A stretch of DNA of 32,472 nucleotides from Eubacteriales bacterium (GTDB lineage: Bacteria > Bacillota > Clostridia > Monoglobales > UMGS1388): positions 1-32,472 of the forward strand of contig JAQVYH010000018.1 in assembly GCA_029004515.1 (NCBI GenBank), written 5' to 3'. Made by a program: the position numbers and the translations under genes. The notes under the pieces were generated by a model that was given only the letters and a program-made list of their open reading frames with translations, did not search any database and was not told the origin of the DNA. This document shows, piece after piece, positions 8,682-17,117 of the stretch. Numbering within the stretch: the stretch's first letter is position 1; each line of letters begins with the position of its first letter.

Positions 8682-8873
8682 GCTAAATTTTGCAACAAGT
8701 TGCAAAGCTAAATTACTCCACTTCGTTCCACAGCTAAATAACTACTTCGGAGTAGCTAAATTAAATTCGCCTTTTTGCTGACCGCAGGTCAATTTAGCTA
8801 CGAAGTAATTTAGCGTGCTTTAGTACATTTAGCTTGCTTTAGCGAATTTAGCTGAATTCACTTTGTGAATTCA
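8682..8873 (-). repeat. Array of GCTAAAT/ATTTAGC boxes with interleaved hairpins (leader of the S23-type gene)
   Basis: On the plus strand four GCTAAAT boxes (8682, 8707, 8733, 8755) are followed by inverted ATTTAGC boxes (8792, 8808, 8827, 8846) and one CTTTAGC (8837). The two halves are therefore mirror images. Between boxes lie small palindromes: TTTGCAAC-AA-GTTGCAAA (8689-8706), CTACT-TCGG-AGTAG (8742-8755), GACC-GCA-GGTC (8780-8790) and TGAATTCAC-TTT-GTGAATTCA (8853-8873). The whole array lies between the promoter and the start codon of the four-helix bundle gene, so it should be transcribed as its 5' leader. Confidence 0.85.
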
Positions 8874-8901
8874 TTATACCACAAATCATATCTTTTTGCA
8901 A
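8873..8901 (-). promoter_or_regulatory. Sigma-A promoter for the hairpin leader and S23-type gene
   Basis: On the minus strand TTGCAA (-35, 8896-8901) is followed by a 17-base spacer and TATAAT (-10, 8873-8878) with an extended -10 TGG. Transcription would start near 8866, inside the first EcoRI-type palindrome, giving a leader of about 210 nt. Confidence 0.75.
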
Positions 8902-8927
8902 TGAAGGCTAGCAAAAGCAACATGCAG

Positions 8928-10064
8928 TTAATTGTCGATTATACTCTTATCATACCCTTCAAAAATGGCATTGACCATATTATCAAATCTTTCTTTTGTA
9001 ACCACTCCATCGTGATATGATACGCCATGTCCTGCGGCAATATCATTTGTGTATTCTTTTAACGGATATACCGCAAATGAGTTATATGATGTGTTGTAGT
9101 GCGTCACAATGGGCATAAACGAGTGCTTATTTATAGAAACTTTGTTATCATAAAACATTAGCTTAACTTTGGCAATTCCTCCTAAAAGGTTTTTAGCTTC
9201 AAGCTGTCTAGAAACAAAGTTACCTAAAGAATAATAAACTAATATTTCATTTCCTTTTTCGGTAGTTATATATTCAACAGGCTGTATAACGTGGGGATGA
9301 GAGCCAATTATCAAGTCTACTCCCCAATCTGCCATCTTATATGTAAGGTCCTTTTGCATTTGATTAGGTGATGTGGCATATTCGGTTCCCCAATGAATAA
9401 ATGCAATAGTAAAATCTGAATTTTCCTCTGCATAAAGTGCATCCTTGTAAATTTTGTCCTCGTCTATAAGCTCTACAAGGTATGGCTTATCTTTGGGTAG
9501 CGGAAGCCCATTAGTGCTATATGTATAATTGAGCATTGCTATATTAGCACCATTAATTCGGGTAACATAAACCCTCTCATCATCTTCGGGACTTTCGTGA
9601 ATTCCAAGAACGGCTATATCAGGATATTTCTTCCAAAATTCTATCGTTCTTACAACACCTGTATCCCATTTGTCAAGCACATGGTTTGAAGCGTGGAGAA
9701 CAACATCAAACCCTTCTTTTGCCAAAGTGTTTCCTACATCTTCGGGCGAATTAAACAAAGGGTAACCACTATATCCCAATTCGCTTCCTGCAAAAACAGT
9801 TTCCTGACCAATGACTGATATATCGGCATTTTTTATCATAGGTTGAAGCTTTTCATATATAGGCGAATAATCATAAGTCCCATCTTGTTTTTTGCCGCTA
9901 TTTATAACCGGCATATGATAAAGATTATCGCCGCACGCTACAAGATCAATATATTTAGGCTGCTCTTGCACAGGAGCTGAAGTCTCTATTGTATCGCCTG
10001 CGCAACCACACATAAAAACTAATATAGCAATAAAAATGATAAAGGCTGTTAGAAACTTTTTCAT
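8928..10064 (-). CDS. CapA-family lipoprotein (PGA_cap metallophosphatase fold)
   Basis: A 378-residue exported protein. The N-terminus is a hydrophobic signal ending FMCGCAG (17-23), a lipoprotein-like site with Cys19 or Cys21 as anchor. The CapA-type metallophosphoesterase motifs appear in order: ACGDNLYH, GQETVFAG, HASNHVLD, HWGTEY, GSHPHVIQ and YSLGNFVS. Members are named after poly-gamma-glutamate capsule genes, but many, like this one, stand outside capsule operons and act on unknown cell-surface substrates. AAAGGTGG lies seven bases before the ATG. It follows exonuclease III by 36 bases and is probably cotranscribed with it. Confidence 0.88.
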   Translation of the reverse strand: MKKFLTAFIIFIAILVFMCGCAGDTIETSAPVQEQPKYIDLVACGDNLYHMPVINSGKKQDGTYDYSPIYEKLQPMIKNADISVIGQETVFAGSELGYSGYPLFNSPEDVGNTLAKEGFDVVLHASNHVLDKWDTGVVRTIEFWKKYPDIAVLGIHESPEDDERVYVTRINGANIAMLNYTYSTNGLPLPKDKPYLVELIDEDKIYKDALYAEENSDFTIAFIHWGTEYATSPNQMQKDLTYKMADWGVDLIIGSHPHVIQPVEYITTEKGNEILVYYSLGNFVSRQLEAKNLLGGIAKVKLMFYDNKVSINKHSFMPIVTHYNTSYNSFAVYPLKEYTNDIAAGHGVSYHDGVVTKERFDNMVNAIFEGYDKSIIDN

Positions 10065-10100
10065 ACGATAACCACCTTTTGATTATTTTTCATTAGTTAA

Positions 10101-10853
10101 TCATTCAACCTCTATACTCACTGGGCAATGATCGGAGCCGTAAATATCTGTATGAATTTTTGAGTCTTTTACTTTACCTGCGATTCTGTTTGAAACAATA
10201 AAATAGTCAATACGCCATCCTGCGTTTTTCTCCCTTGCCTGAAAGCGGTAACTCCACCAAGAATAAACATCCTTGGTATCAGGATACAGCATCCTGAATG
10301 TATCCTTAAATCCATTGGACAAAAGAACCGTCATCTTTTCTCTTTCCTCATCGGTAAATCCTGCATTTCGTCTGTTAGTTTTAGGATTCTTAATATCAAT
10401 CTCCTCATGAGCAACATTTAGGTCGCCACAGAGAATAACAGGCTTGATTTTGTCAAGATTGACTATATACGAAAGAAAAGCATCTTCCCATATCATTCTA
10501 TAATCTAGTCTTTTAAGTGCATCTTGAGAGTTTGGGGTATAGCAAGTGACAAAATAAAAATCTTCGTACTCCGCAGTTATAACTCTACCCTCAGTGTCAT
10601 GCTCTGGAACTCCAATTCCATATGTAACATTAACTGGTTGTTTTTTTGTATAGATTGCAGTACCCGAATAGCCCTTCTTCTGCGCACTGTTCATATAAAG
10701 GATATAACCATCAATATTAATATCCGCCTGACCTTCCTGCATTTTAGTTTCTTGAAGTGCAAAGATATCAGCATCAAATTTACTGAATATATCCGCAAAC
10801 CCTTTTGTCATACAAGCTCGTATTCCATTAACATTCCATGAAACAAATCTCAT
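10101..10853 (-). CDS. xth: Exodeoxyribonuclease III / AP endonuclease
   Basis: A 250-residue DNA-repair enzyme of the ExoA/Xth family, which cleaves abasic sites and degrades 3' ends of duplex DNA. The metal and catalytic residues of the fold are present: Asn in WNVNGIR, Glu in LQETK, Tyr in VTCYTPNS, Asp-x-Asn in CGDLNVAH, Asp in WRIDYF and the final Asp-His in GSDHCPV. GAGGAG lies before the ATG. Length is normal. A sigma-A promoter lies ~80 bases upstream and overlaps a terminator for the preceding rsgI gene. Confidence 0.95.
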   Translation of the reverse strand: MRFVSWNVNGIRACMTKGFADIFSKFDADIFALQETKMQEGQADINIDGYILYMNSAQKKGYSGTAIYTKKQPVNVTYGIGVPEHDTEGRVITAEYEDFYFVTCYTPNSQDALKRLDYRMIWEDAFLSYIVNLDKIKPVILCGDLNVAHEEIDIKNPKTNRRNAGFTDEEREKMTVLLSNGFKDTFRMLYPDTKDVYSWWSYRFQAREKNAGWRIDYFIVSNRIAGKVKDSKIHTDIYGSDHCPVSIEVE

Positions 10854-10896
10854 AATTAATCTCCTCTTTCGTATGGGATTGTGTTTAATTGGGGAT

Positions 10897-10960
10897 AAAA
10901 AAATGTTTATTCCGCATTTTAAACACCTTAATTTGTGTTAATTATACCACGGAATAAACA
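10897..10960 (-). terminator. Terminator after rsgI, overlapping the xth promoter
   Basis: On the minus strand an 11-base arm (at 10950-10960) pairs perfectly with 10904-10914 (plus-strand TGTTTATTCCG), with an inner AACAC/GTGTT stem and seven T residues after it. The loop is long (35 bases), so efficiency is uncertain. It lies 82 bases after the rsgI stop. Confidence 0.6.
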
Positions 10961-10969
10961 GATAATCAA
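10941..10969 (-). promoter_or_regulatory. Sigma-A promoter for xth-capA
   Basis: Minus strand TTGATT (10964-10969), 17 bases, TATAAT (10941-10946) preceded by TGG (extended -10). The expected start near 10934 lies inside the terminator loop. RNA from this promoter therefore lacks the first terminator arm. Confidence 0.65.
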
Positions 10970-11042
10970 TTTCATAATATGAATTTTTGCAGACGATTTA
11001 TGCATAAGACTACACTAAATTATACTCATAACACTAAATGTA

Positions 11043-11876
11043 TCATTTATCTGCATTTTTACTTTTAGGGCTTTTTCCTTTGTTCTCGGATTTTTCATCT
11101 ATTGAATCCTTTTTAGGCTCTTTATAATTAGATTCTTTTTTGTCAACATCTTTGTTATCCTTATCATTTGTTGTGTTGTGTGACTCATTTTCTTTGGATT
11201 TTGGAGCTGTTTCCCCGCGTTTTTTATTACTTTTATCATTAATAATTTCTTCTTTTAATGCATCGTCTTTCTCTATATCATCAAGATCTTCTTTATTCTT
11301 ATCATAATTATTCTTTTGCTTTTTATACTCCTCGTGCCTTGAATCATCTATCTCTATAACTTCTGTTTGAAAACCATTGATGGGTGTTTGGGTAAACTTT
11401 TGTTTGATCTCATTTGTAAATTTCTTATTATCAGAAACAACGCCAATTTTTATATCACTATTGTTCTCGTTTAGATATCCATCATCTTCACAAAACCCCA
11501 CAATTTTATTAAAGCACTCGTCTGGATTTTTTTCATTAATAGTGTGTTTTTGAAGCAAGATTTTTGCATCGTTGTTTAAAGGAATAATATCAATCACCTT
11601 ATTAAACCTGTTTATATCAAGTCGTAGGCTTGGATTGATATCAACATACAAATAACTTTCAGGGGTGTTATATATGCTCATAAACTTCATTCCACCAACA
11701 AAAAGGAAAATCATAAAACACGCTGCCACTGCAAGATATTTTACATAACTTTCTTTATGAAACATTACGCTTTGTCCAATTTTGTATTCTTTGTCAGGTA
11801 GTTTTTTCATTGTTCCATCATTAAAAAGAATAACAGCTTCAGTATCCCTTATTTCCAAAACAACTCCCTTTTTCAA
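11043..11876 (-). CDS. rsgI: RsgI-type anti-sigma factor (membrane-spanning)
   Basis: A 277-residue single-pass protein. The cytosolic RsgI N-terminal domain (about 1-42, KGVVLEIRDTEAVILFNDG) binds SigI. A transmembrane helix follows at about 46-66, then the conserved extracytoplasmic domain with VDINPS (78-83). The Asn81-Pro82 bond is the place where RsgI family members are reported to self-cleave. The tail (about 185-277) is a low-complexity Lys/Glu/Asp/Asn region with no carbohydrate-binding module, so it is the plain Bacillus-type form rather than a glycan sensor. I choose the TTG at 11876: GGAGGTAA lies six bases before it, and the ATG at 11897 would consume that site. It lies four bases after the sigI stop. 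Confidence 0.85.
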   Translation of the reverse strand: MKKGVVLEIRDTEAVILFNDGTMKKLPDKEYKIGQSVMFHKESYVKYLAVAACFMIFLFVGGMKFMSIYNTPESYLYVDINPSLRLDINRFNKVIDIIPLNNDAKILLQKHTINEKNPDECFNKIVGFCEDDGYLNENNSDIKIGVVSDNKKFTNEIKQKFTQTPINGFQTEVIEIDDSRHEEYKKQKNNYDKNKEDLDDIEKDDALKEEIINDKSNKKRGETAPKSKENESHNTTNDKDNKDVDKKESNYKEPKKDSIDEKSENKGKSPKSKNADK

Positions 11877-11880
11877 ATCC

Positions 11881-12564
11881 TTACCTCCTCTCTCCATACA
11901 AGTACGACATTAAATTTTCATATTCACCACCAATAATCAGACTAACCATAATAATATACTTTCTGTGTCTTTCAATTATCTTTTTATTAGTTTTTAATTT
12001 TTCTATTATTTCCTTACTAGGTAAGACTTTTGCACTTTTGAAGTGTTTAAATCTTTCCTTATCTGAACAAATGTACTCCCCGATCAAGGTGCAGTAGTAT
12101 ATTGTTTTTTTGTTCTTTGGTACTTGTTCAACCATATCGTAAAATGACAAACCAAAAGCCTTTAATTCATCACTTAATGACATAATTTCAAAAGTAGTAT
12201 CTGTCATAGTTGAATTATTATCTTTAACTTCAAATGCAATCTCTTCTCCGTGGTCATTTTCGTTGGAAAGCTGAGAAAAAAGCACATCACCTCTGTACCT
12301 TGATTCCTTTTTAAGAAAATTGATAATGTGGTTTTTTATAACAATAAAGGCATAGCTTTCAAAACTGCCTTTTAATTCATCATAAGATGTAATCGCATTG
12401 TTAAAAGCAATCAGGGATTCTGAATATATGTCATCATCTTTTGATATAAACTTACCAACTGTTTTATACGCACATTTTAGAATGAATTTATCGTATCTAT
12501 TTATAAATTCATTACGAGTTTGTGTCTCCGTCTTTGCACGATTTAGTTCATCTATGTCCACCAT
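11881..12564 (-). CDS. sigI: RNA polymerase sigma factor SigI
   Basis: A 227-residue SigI-family alternative sigma factor. Region 2 lies at about 20-85 (YDKFILKCAYKTVGKF through FLKKES). The SigI-specific C-terminal domain carries LPSKEIIEKLKTNKKIIERH and RKYIIMVSLI near 180-210. Family members direct heat, envelope or polysaccharide-response genes and are held by the cognate RsgI encoded next. AAAGGGTG precedes the ATG. A sigma-A-like promoter lies 25 bases upstream of the start, so basal expression need not depend on SigI itself. Confidence 0.9.
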   Translation of the reverse strand: MVDIDELNRAKTETQTRNEFINRYDKFILKCAYKTVGKFISKDDDIYSESLIAFNNAITSYDELKGSFESYAFIVIKNHIINFLKKESRYRGDVLFSQLSNENDHGEEIAFEVKDNNSTMTDTTFEIMSLSDELKAFGLSFYDMVEQVPKNKKTIYYCTLIGEYICSDKERFKHFKSAKVLPSKEIIEKLKTNKKIIERHRKYIIMVSLIIGGEYENLMSYLYGERR

Positions 12565-12589
12565 ATATTCACACCCTTTCTATGAAATA

Positions 12590-12618
12590 ATAATATAAGA
12601 AAACATCTATAAAGTCAA
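12590..12618 (-). promoter_or_regulatory. Sigma-A promoter for sigI-rsgI
   Basis: Minus strand TTGACT (12613-12618), 17-base spacer, TATTAT (12590-12595), about 25 bases before the sigI ATG. It begins immediately after the terminator stem of the preceding gene. Confidence 0.6.
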
Positions 12619-12620
12619 TA

Positions 12621-12654
12621 GACTGCCGTGCAATTAGCACGGCAGTCATTTTTT
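12621..12654. terminator. Strong terminator hairpin downstream of the stalk-domain gene
   Basis: A perfect 11-bp stem (GACTGCCGTGC 12621-12631; GCACGGCAGTC 12637-12647) with loop AATTA. The T6 run is on the plus strand; on the minus strand, where the preceding gene lies, the following sequence is only moderately T-rich. Confidence 0.75.
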
Positions 12655-12658
12655 GTTA

Positions 12659-13441
12659 TTATTCCACTATAACAGTGTTGCTTTCTTCATCCCAGATAAC
12701 CTCTAATTTAAGGCTTTCTGCAACAAATCTCACCGGAACCACTGTTCTGCCGTTTGAAAGTTCAGGTTTTGCATCAAGCTGGAACTCCTCACCATTTACA
12801 TAGGCTTTTAATTCATCAATTACCATCTCAATTACAATATTATCTTTTATGATAGTAACTTTTTGATTTTCTTCATCCCATTTAACTTCACAGCCATAGG
12901 CTTCTGTAAGTGCTCTTATAGGAACGATTGTTCTTCCACTTTTAATTACGGGATAAACCTTATCATACTTTTCATAATCAACATTTTTGCCACCAATGAA
13001 GGTTTCAATTCTAAAATCTTTCAGTTCCTTTTTAGCTTCAGCAATTTCCTTTAGCAATTCTTTTCTCTCTTCTTTTGTCATATCCGGGAAGAGCTCTCTC
13101 ATTTCTTTTAAGTAAGTGCGGAGTTCTATTTTCTCTTCCTTAACAAGTCTTTTCGCCTCACGAAGTCTTAATATTCCATCTTTTTCATTTTCTGGCTCTT
13201 CTTCAGTAACAGTTACTTCATTCTCATTTTCTACTTCTTCCGTTTCTTTAACATCTTTTTCTTTCTTCACCCTTTCAGGTTTTTCTTGTTTGATTTCCTC
13301 TACTTCTTCTCCCTGTTCTGCGGGTTCTAATACGACTTCTTCATCAGATACTGCCGCAACATCCTCCGCATTTACCACAAAAGCAAAATTCAACATTACT
13401 AATACCGCCAAAATAACTGCTATTATTTTTTTCTTTTTCAT
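12659..13441 (-). CDS. Secreted copper-amine-oxidase N-terminal (stalk) domain protein
   Basis: A 260-residue exported protein. The signal peptide (about 1-25) ends VVNAED. It is followed by a very acidic Glu/Lys-rich stretch (about 30-85), a charged coiled coil (about 90-145) and two tandem stalk-type repeats (about 155-260), each with the motif GRT(I/V)VP(I/V)R and a W-(D)EE strand. Such domains are cell-surface modules in Clostridia and do not make it an oxidase. GGAGGG lies six bases before the ATG. It is upstream of sigI but separated by a terminator and promoter. Function is unknown. Confidence 0.85.
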   Translation of the reverse strand: MKKKKIIAVILAVLVMLNFAFVVNAEDVAAVSDEEVVLEPAEQGEEVEEIKQEKPERVKKEKDVKETEEVENENEVTVTEEEPENEKDGILRLREAKRLVKEEKIELRTYLKEMRELFPDMTKEERKELLKEIAEAKKELKDFRIETFIGGKNVDYEKYDKVYPVIKSGRTIVPIRALTEAYGCEVKWDEENQKVTIIKDNIVIEMVIDELKAYVNGEEFQLDAKPELSNGRTVVPVRFVAESLKLEVIWDEESNTVIVE

Positions 13442-13470
13442 ATAAAACCCTCCTTTTCTGATTTGTTATA

Positions 13471-13486
13471 TAATACAATTGTATTA
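13471..13486. promoter_or_regulatory. 16-bp perfect palindrome upstream of the stalk-domain gene
   Basis: TAATACAATTGTATTA is a perfect dyad 30 bases upstream of the ATG, where the promoter should be, so it may be an operator. No clear -35/-10 pair was found. Confidence 0.35.
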
Positions 13487-13515
13487 ATCAAAAATTGGGG
13501 GTTAAAGTTGTTTTT

Positions 13516-15114
13516 TTATTTTCCCAATATTTTTTCTGCGCAAATCAGTCCATCATAAGCGGAGGATATAATTCCGCCAGCATAGCCTGCTCCCTCACCG
13601 CAAGGGTATAGTCCCTCTATATCTGCACTCTCAAGATTATCACCGCGGAGAATCCTCACAGGTGAAGTTGTGCGAGTTTCAGGGCCTGTAAGGAGTGCAT
13701 CAGGATAGTAAAAACCATTCATCCACTCATCAAAATCCTTTATTGCAGATTTAAGAGACGATACAATATAGTCAGGCATATAGCTTGAATGTGGTGCAAA
13801 GATTGTGCCCGGCTTATAGGTTGGTGACACATCTCCAAAAGCAGTTGTATTCTTACCATTAATAAAATCTTCCATACGCTGAACAGGTGCACAAAAATCT
13901 CCACTAATATCAAAAGCTGCCCTCTCAATAGAGCGTTGAAGCGCTATACCTGACAATGGATGTTTATCTGGAAAGTCACAGGGTGTGACACTTACAAGAA
14001 GTGCAGAATTGGCATTCTTGCCATCCCTTGCTTCCTCACTCATACCATTGGTGCATATTCCGCCTTGCTCTGATGCAGCAGGGACAACATAACCACCAGG
14101 ACACATACAAAATGAATAGACACTTCTTCCATTGTCAAGATGCGTAACAAGCCTATAATCTGCCGGACCTAAAAGAGGATTGTCATATTCACCGCCATAC
14201 TGAAGTTTATTCATATATTCCTGTGGATGCTCAACCCTTAAACCGATTCCAAAGGGCTTTTGCTCCATTGTGATTCCTTGATTATAGAGATTATCAAAAG
14301 TATCTCGCGCGCTGTGACCAATAGCTAAAATCACACTATCACAAGGGATTTCATAAACCTGACCATCACTTACATATTCTACGCCATAAACCTTATTCCC
14401 TCTAGTGATAACACGAGTAAATTTAGACGAAAACCTTACCTCTCCTCCAAGGGATATAATCTTCTCACGAAGGTTTCTAACAACTTTTCGCAAAACATCA
14501 CTACCAACATGGGGCTTTTCAAGATATAGTATCTTTTCATCTGCGCCTGCCTTAACAAATTCACTCATAACTTTATACTTCTTGTTATCTACAAGACCGG
14601 GCTTAAGTTTGCCATCCGAGAAAGCTCCCGCGCCACCCTCGCCAAACTGGATATTGCTCTGCGTATCAAGCTCTCCACCACTCGCAAAAGCATTAATATC
14701 ACTAAATCGTATATCTACAGGCTTGCCCCTCTCTAGTACAATGGGGCTTTGGCCACTCTCAGCTAAAATAAGCGCAGCAAATATCCCTGCAGGACCGAAG
14801 CCAACAACAACAGGTCGGCTATTGCGATTTGCAGGGATAACATTATATCTATAATCTTGTATATATGATGCTCCCTTGCTACGCCTTATAAATGAAATTC
14901 TTGATTCTTCTTCGCTATTATGCAAGGATACCCCTACGGTCATTTTATAGTGAATAGTATCTTTATTTTCCGTTATAGTGGCTCTTTTAAGCAGAGTAAT
15001 ATTAGTGATAAGTTCATCTTCAAGTTTAAGCACCTGACAAACCTTATCCTTAATCATCACATCTGTATAGTCAAGAGGCATTTGTATATTTGTCAATTTA
15101 ATCATAACAAGCAC
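13516..15114 (-). CDS. COG2509-type FAD-dependent dehydrogenase
   Basis: A 532-residue cytosolic flavoprotein of the uncharacterised FAD-dependent dehydrogenase group. An N-terminal ~90-residue domain precedes the dinucleotide motif GFGPAGIFAAL (about 105-115). GEGGAGAFSDGKL, DSVILAIGHSARDTF, KPFGIGLRVEHPQ, CMCPGGYVVPA and the terminal PCGEGAGYAGGIISSA are the family signatures. The ATG at 15105 matches the usual family start MIKL; neither it nor 15114 has a good ribosome site. It begins 15 bases after pyrI and appears to be the last gene of the pyrimidine transcript. Substrate is unknown. Confidence 0.88.
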   Translation of the reverse strand: MLVMIKLTNIQMPLDYTDVMIKDKVCQVLKLEDELITNITLLKRATITENKDTIHYKMTVGVSLHNSEEESRISFIRRSKGASYIQDYRYNVIPANRNSRPVVVGFGPAGIFAALILAESGQSPIVLERGKPVDIRFSDINAFASGGELDTQSNIQFGEGGAGAFSDGKLKPGLVDNKKYKVMSEFVKAGADEKILYLEKPHVGSDVLRKVVRNLREKIISLGGEVRFSSKFTRVITRGNKVYGVEYVSDGQVYEIPCDSVILAIGHSARDTFDNLYNQGITMEQKPFGIGLRVEHPQEYMNKLQYGGEYDNPLLGPADYRLVTHLDNGRSVYSFCMCPGGYVVPAASEQGGICTNGMSEEARDGKNANSALLVSVTPCDFPDKHPLSGIALQRSIERAAFDISGDFCAPVQRMEDFINGKNTTAFGDVSPTYKPGTIFAPHSSYMPDYIVSSLKSAIKDFDEWMNGFYYPDALLTGPETRTTSPVRILRGDNLESADIEGLYPCGEGAGYAGGIISSAYDGLICAEKILGK

Positions 15115-15129
15115 ATTCCGATTATAATT

Positions 15130-15546
15130 TTAGTTTGCTTTAGTTTCACAATATAGGCATCTATATACCTTTTTCTCCTTATCAGGGCATACAAAGATAT
15201 GAGGGAGTTCCTGTTCTGTTGATGTGATGCAACGGGGGTTCTTACAAAGAATAACATTTGTAATTCTCTCTGGAAGAGAGATAATTCTCTTCTCCACAAG
15301 CTTTCCATCACGGATAATATCAACTGTAACATCAGGATCAACATAGCCTAAAATATCCATATTGATTTCAATATCCGCATCAATCTTTATTATATCCTTT
15401 CTGCCCATTTTAGAACTCGCAACATTCTTAATAATTGCAACAGAGCAATCAAGCTGGTCAAGTTCTAAAAGGTTATAAATCTTCATACCATTTCCAGCAG
15501 TAATATGGTCAATAACGATACCATTTTTAATAGAATCTATATTCAT
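15130..15546 (-). CDS. pyrI: Aspartate carbamoyltransferase regulatory subunit
   Basis: A 138-residue PyrI chain. The N-terminal half (about 1-95) is the allosteric nucleotide-binding domain. The C-terminal zinc domain has Cys101-x4-Cys106 and Cys130-x2-Cys133. It makes the catalytic PyrB trimers responsive to ATP, CTP and UTP. GGAGG lies seven bases before the ATG, which overlaps the pyrB stop as TAATG, giving stoichiometric coupling. Having pyrI means this organism uses enzyme-level feedback at ATCase. Confidence 0.95.
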   Translation of the reverse strand: MNIDSIKNGIVIDHITAGNGMKIYNLLELDQLDCSVAIIKNVASSKMGRKDIIKIDADIEINMDILGYVDPDVTVDIIRDGKLVEKRIISLPERITNVILCKNPRCITSTEQELPHIFVCPDKEKKVYRCLYCETKAN

Positions 15547-16460
15547 TATTGCACCTCCAAAAGCTTAAGAATCAATGCCATTCGCATAATTTTACCATTA
15601 AATACCTGTTTGAAATAGCAAGAACGAGGGTCATCATCAATTGCAACTGCAATTTCATTAACACGAGGAAGCGGATGCATTACGCACATGTCATCTTTGG
15701 CAAGCTTCATCTTTTCAGGAGTTAGAATATAGCTATCTCTAAGACGGAGATAATCTTCTTCGTTGAAGAATCTTTCCTGCTGAACTCTTGTCATATAAAG
15801 GATATCAAGATCACCAATAACAGACTCTAAGTCGTCTGTCTGCAAATATTCAATTCCCTTATCTTTAATCATGGAATTCTTCACATAGCTTGGAAGCTTG
15901 AGCTCTTTGGGAGAGATAAGTACGAACTTAACACCATCATATCTTGAAAGTGCAGAAATAAGGGAATGAACAGTTCTGCCAAATTTGAGATCACCGCAGA
16001 AACCAACAGTAAGATTATCAAGATGACCTTTTTCACGTTGAATCGTAAGAAGGTCAGCAAGAGTCTGCGTTGGATGATTGTGTCCGCCATCACCTGCATT
16101 GATTACAGGTATAGATGCATTAAGTGATGCAACAAGTGGCGCTCCTTCCTTCGGATGACGCATAGCAATAATATCAGCATAGTTAGAAACGGTCTTTGCT
16201 GTATCTGAAACACTCTCACCTTTAGATGCTGATGAAGAATTGGTACTTGATACAGAAAGGACATTTCCGCCAAGCTCATACATAGCCGCTTCAAACGACA
16301 ATCTTGTACGGGTAGATGGTTCAAAGAAAAGTGTCGCAAGCTTTTTGCCCTTGCACTTCTCGCTATACTTTAAGGGATTCGCAATGATATCCTCTGCAGT
16401 TAAAAGCAACTGTTCGATTTCTATAGTTGAAAGTTCAAGTATATCAATCAGGCTCTTCAT
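15546..16460 (-). CDS. pyrB: Aspartate carbamoyltransferase catalytic subunit
   Basis: A 304-residue PyrB chain that joins carbamoyl phosphate and aspartate, the committed step of UMP synthesis. The carbamoyl-phosphate loop [11 protein letters not shown] is at 46-56, the second-site Ser/Lys loop (SSASKGES) at about 75-82, and [14 protein letters not shown] near 127-140. HPLPR in the C-terminal half binds the substrates. GGAGG precedes the ATG, which overlaps the pyrE stop by four bases. Confidence 0.97.
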   Translation of the reverse strand: MKSLIDILELSTIEIEQLLLTAEDIIANPLKYSEKCKGKKLATLFFEPSTRTRLSFEAAMYELGGNVLSVSSTNSSSASKGESVSDTAKTVSNYADIIAMRHPKEGAPLVASLNASIPVINAGDGGHNHPTQTLADLLTIQREKGHLDNLTVGFCGDLKFGRTVHSLISALSRYDGVKFVLISPKELKLPSYVKNSMIKDKGIEYLQTDDLESVIGDLDILYMTRVQQERFFNEEDYLRLRDSYILTPEKMKLAKDDMCVMHPLPRVNEIAVAIDDDPRSCYFKQVFNGKIMRMALILKLLEVQ

Positions 16461-17104
16461 TTGTTGCCTCCAATCCAGCTCTCGTCAGATGGATTGTTTC
16501 GGAAAGCTATAAGTCTTGCAATATCTTCCTGTTTAATATAACCTGTTTCAGCTGCAACGTTTGCAACGCACTCAAAGTTTGTAAGGCTGATGTTTTTGAC
16601 ATTAGCCTGTGCAAGACGGTCGATACCCTTCTGCATACCATATGTAAAGATTGATACAACGCCAAGTACCTCTGCGCCAGCTTCTCTTAACACATTTACA
16701 ACTTCTATAACGCTGCCGCCTGTTGAGATAAGGTCCTCAACAACTACAACCTTCTGGCCTTTTTCAAGTTTGCCTTCAATCTGGTTGTTTCTGCCGTGGT
16801 CTTTTGCACCGCTTCTTACATAACCCATTGGCAGATCAAGGATATGACCTGTGATAGCAGCATGTGCGATACCTGCTGTTGATGTGCCCATAAGCACCTC
16901 CACGTCAGGATAGTTCTCCTTTATAAGCTGAGCAAGACCATTTTCAACATCGTTTCTTACCTCTGTTGATGTGAGTGTAAGTCGGTTGTCACAGTAAACA
17001 GGGCTTTTAATGCCTGATGCCCATGTGAAAGGCTCTTCAGGTCTGAAAAACACCGCCCTAATTTTAAGCAAGTCACTTGCAATTGTTCTTTCAAGATTTG
17101 TCAT
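16457..17104 (-). CDS. pyrE: Orotate phosphoribosyltransferase
   Basis: A 215-residue type I phosphoribosyltransferase that makes OMP from orotate and PRPP. The PRPP-binding motif [13 protein letters not shown] lies at about 119-131. The N-terminal [22 protein letters not shown] and the [17 protein letters not shown] catalytic loop are characteristic. AAGGAG overlaps the pyrF stop and precedes the ATG by nine bases. It lies between pyrF and pyrB in the operon. Confidence 0.96.
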   Translation of the reverse strand: MTNLERTIASDLLKIRAVFFRPEEPFTWASGIKSPVYCDNRLTLTSTEVRNDVENGLAQLIKENYPDVEVLMGTSTAGIAHAAITGHILDLPMGYVRSGAKDHGRNNQIEGKLEKGQKVVVVEDLISTGGSVIEVVNVLREAGAEVLGVVSIFTYGMQKGIDRLAQANVKNISLTNFECVANVAAETGYIKQEDIARLIAFRNNPSDESWIGGNK

Positions 17105-17117
17105 TTGTGTCTACTCC

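Noticed and set aside
8655-8901. CRISPR array or diversity-generating retroelement template
   Set aside because: The boxes are 7 bases, inverted in two halves and irregularly spaced, with no cas genes. No reverse transcriptase or variable repeat is nearby.
14405-14854. 149-codon plus-strand ORF
   Set aside because: It lies antisense inside the COG2509-type gene and has no ribosome site or recognisable motif.
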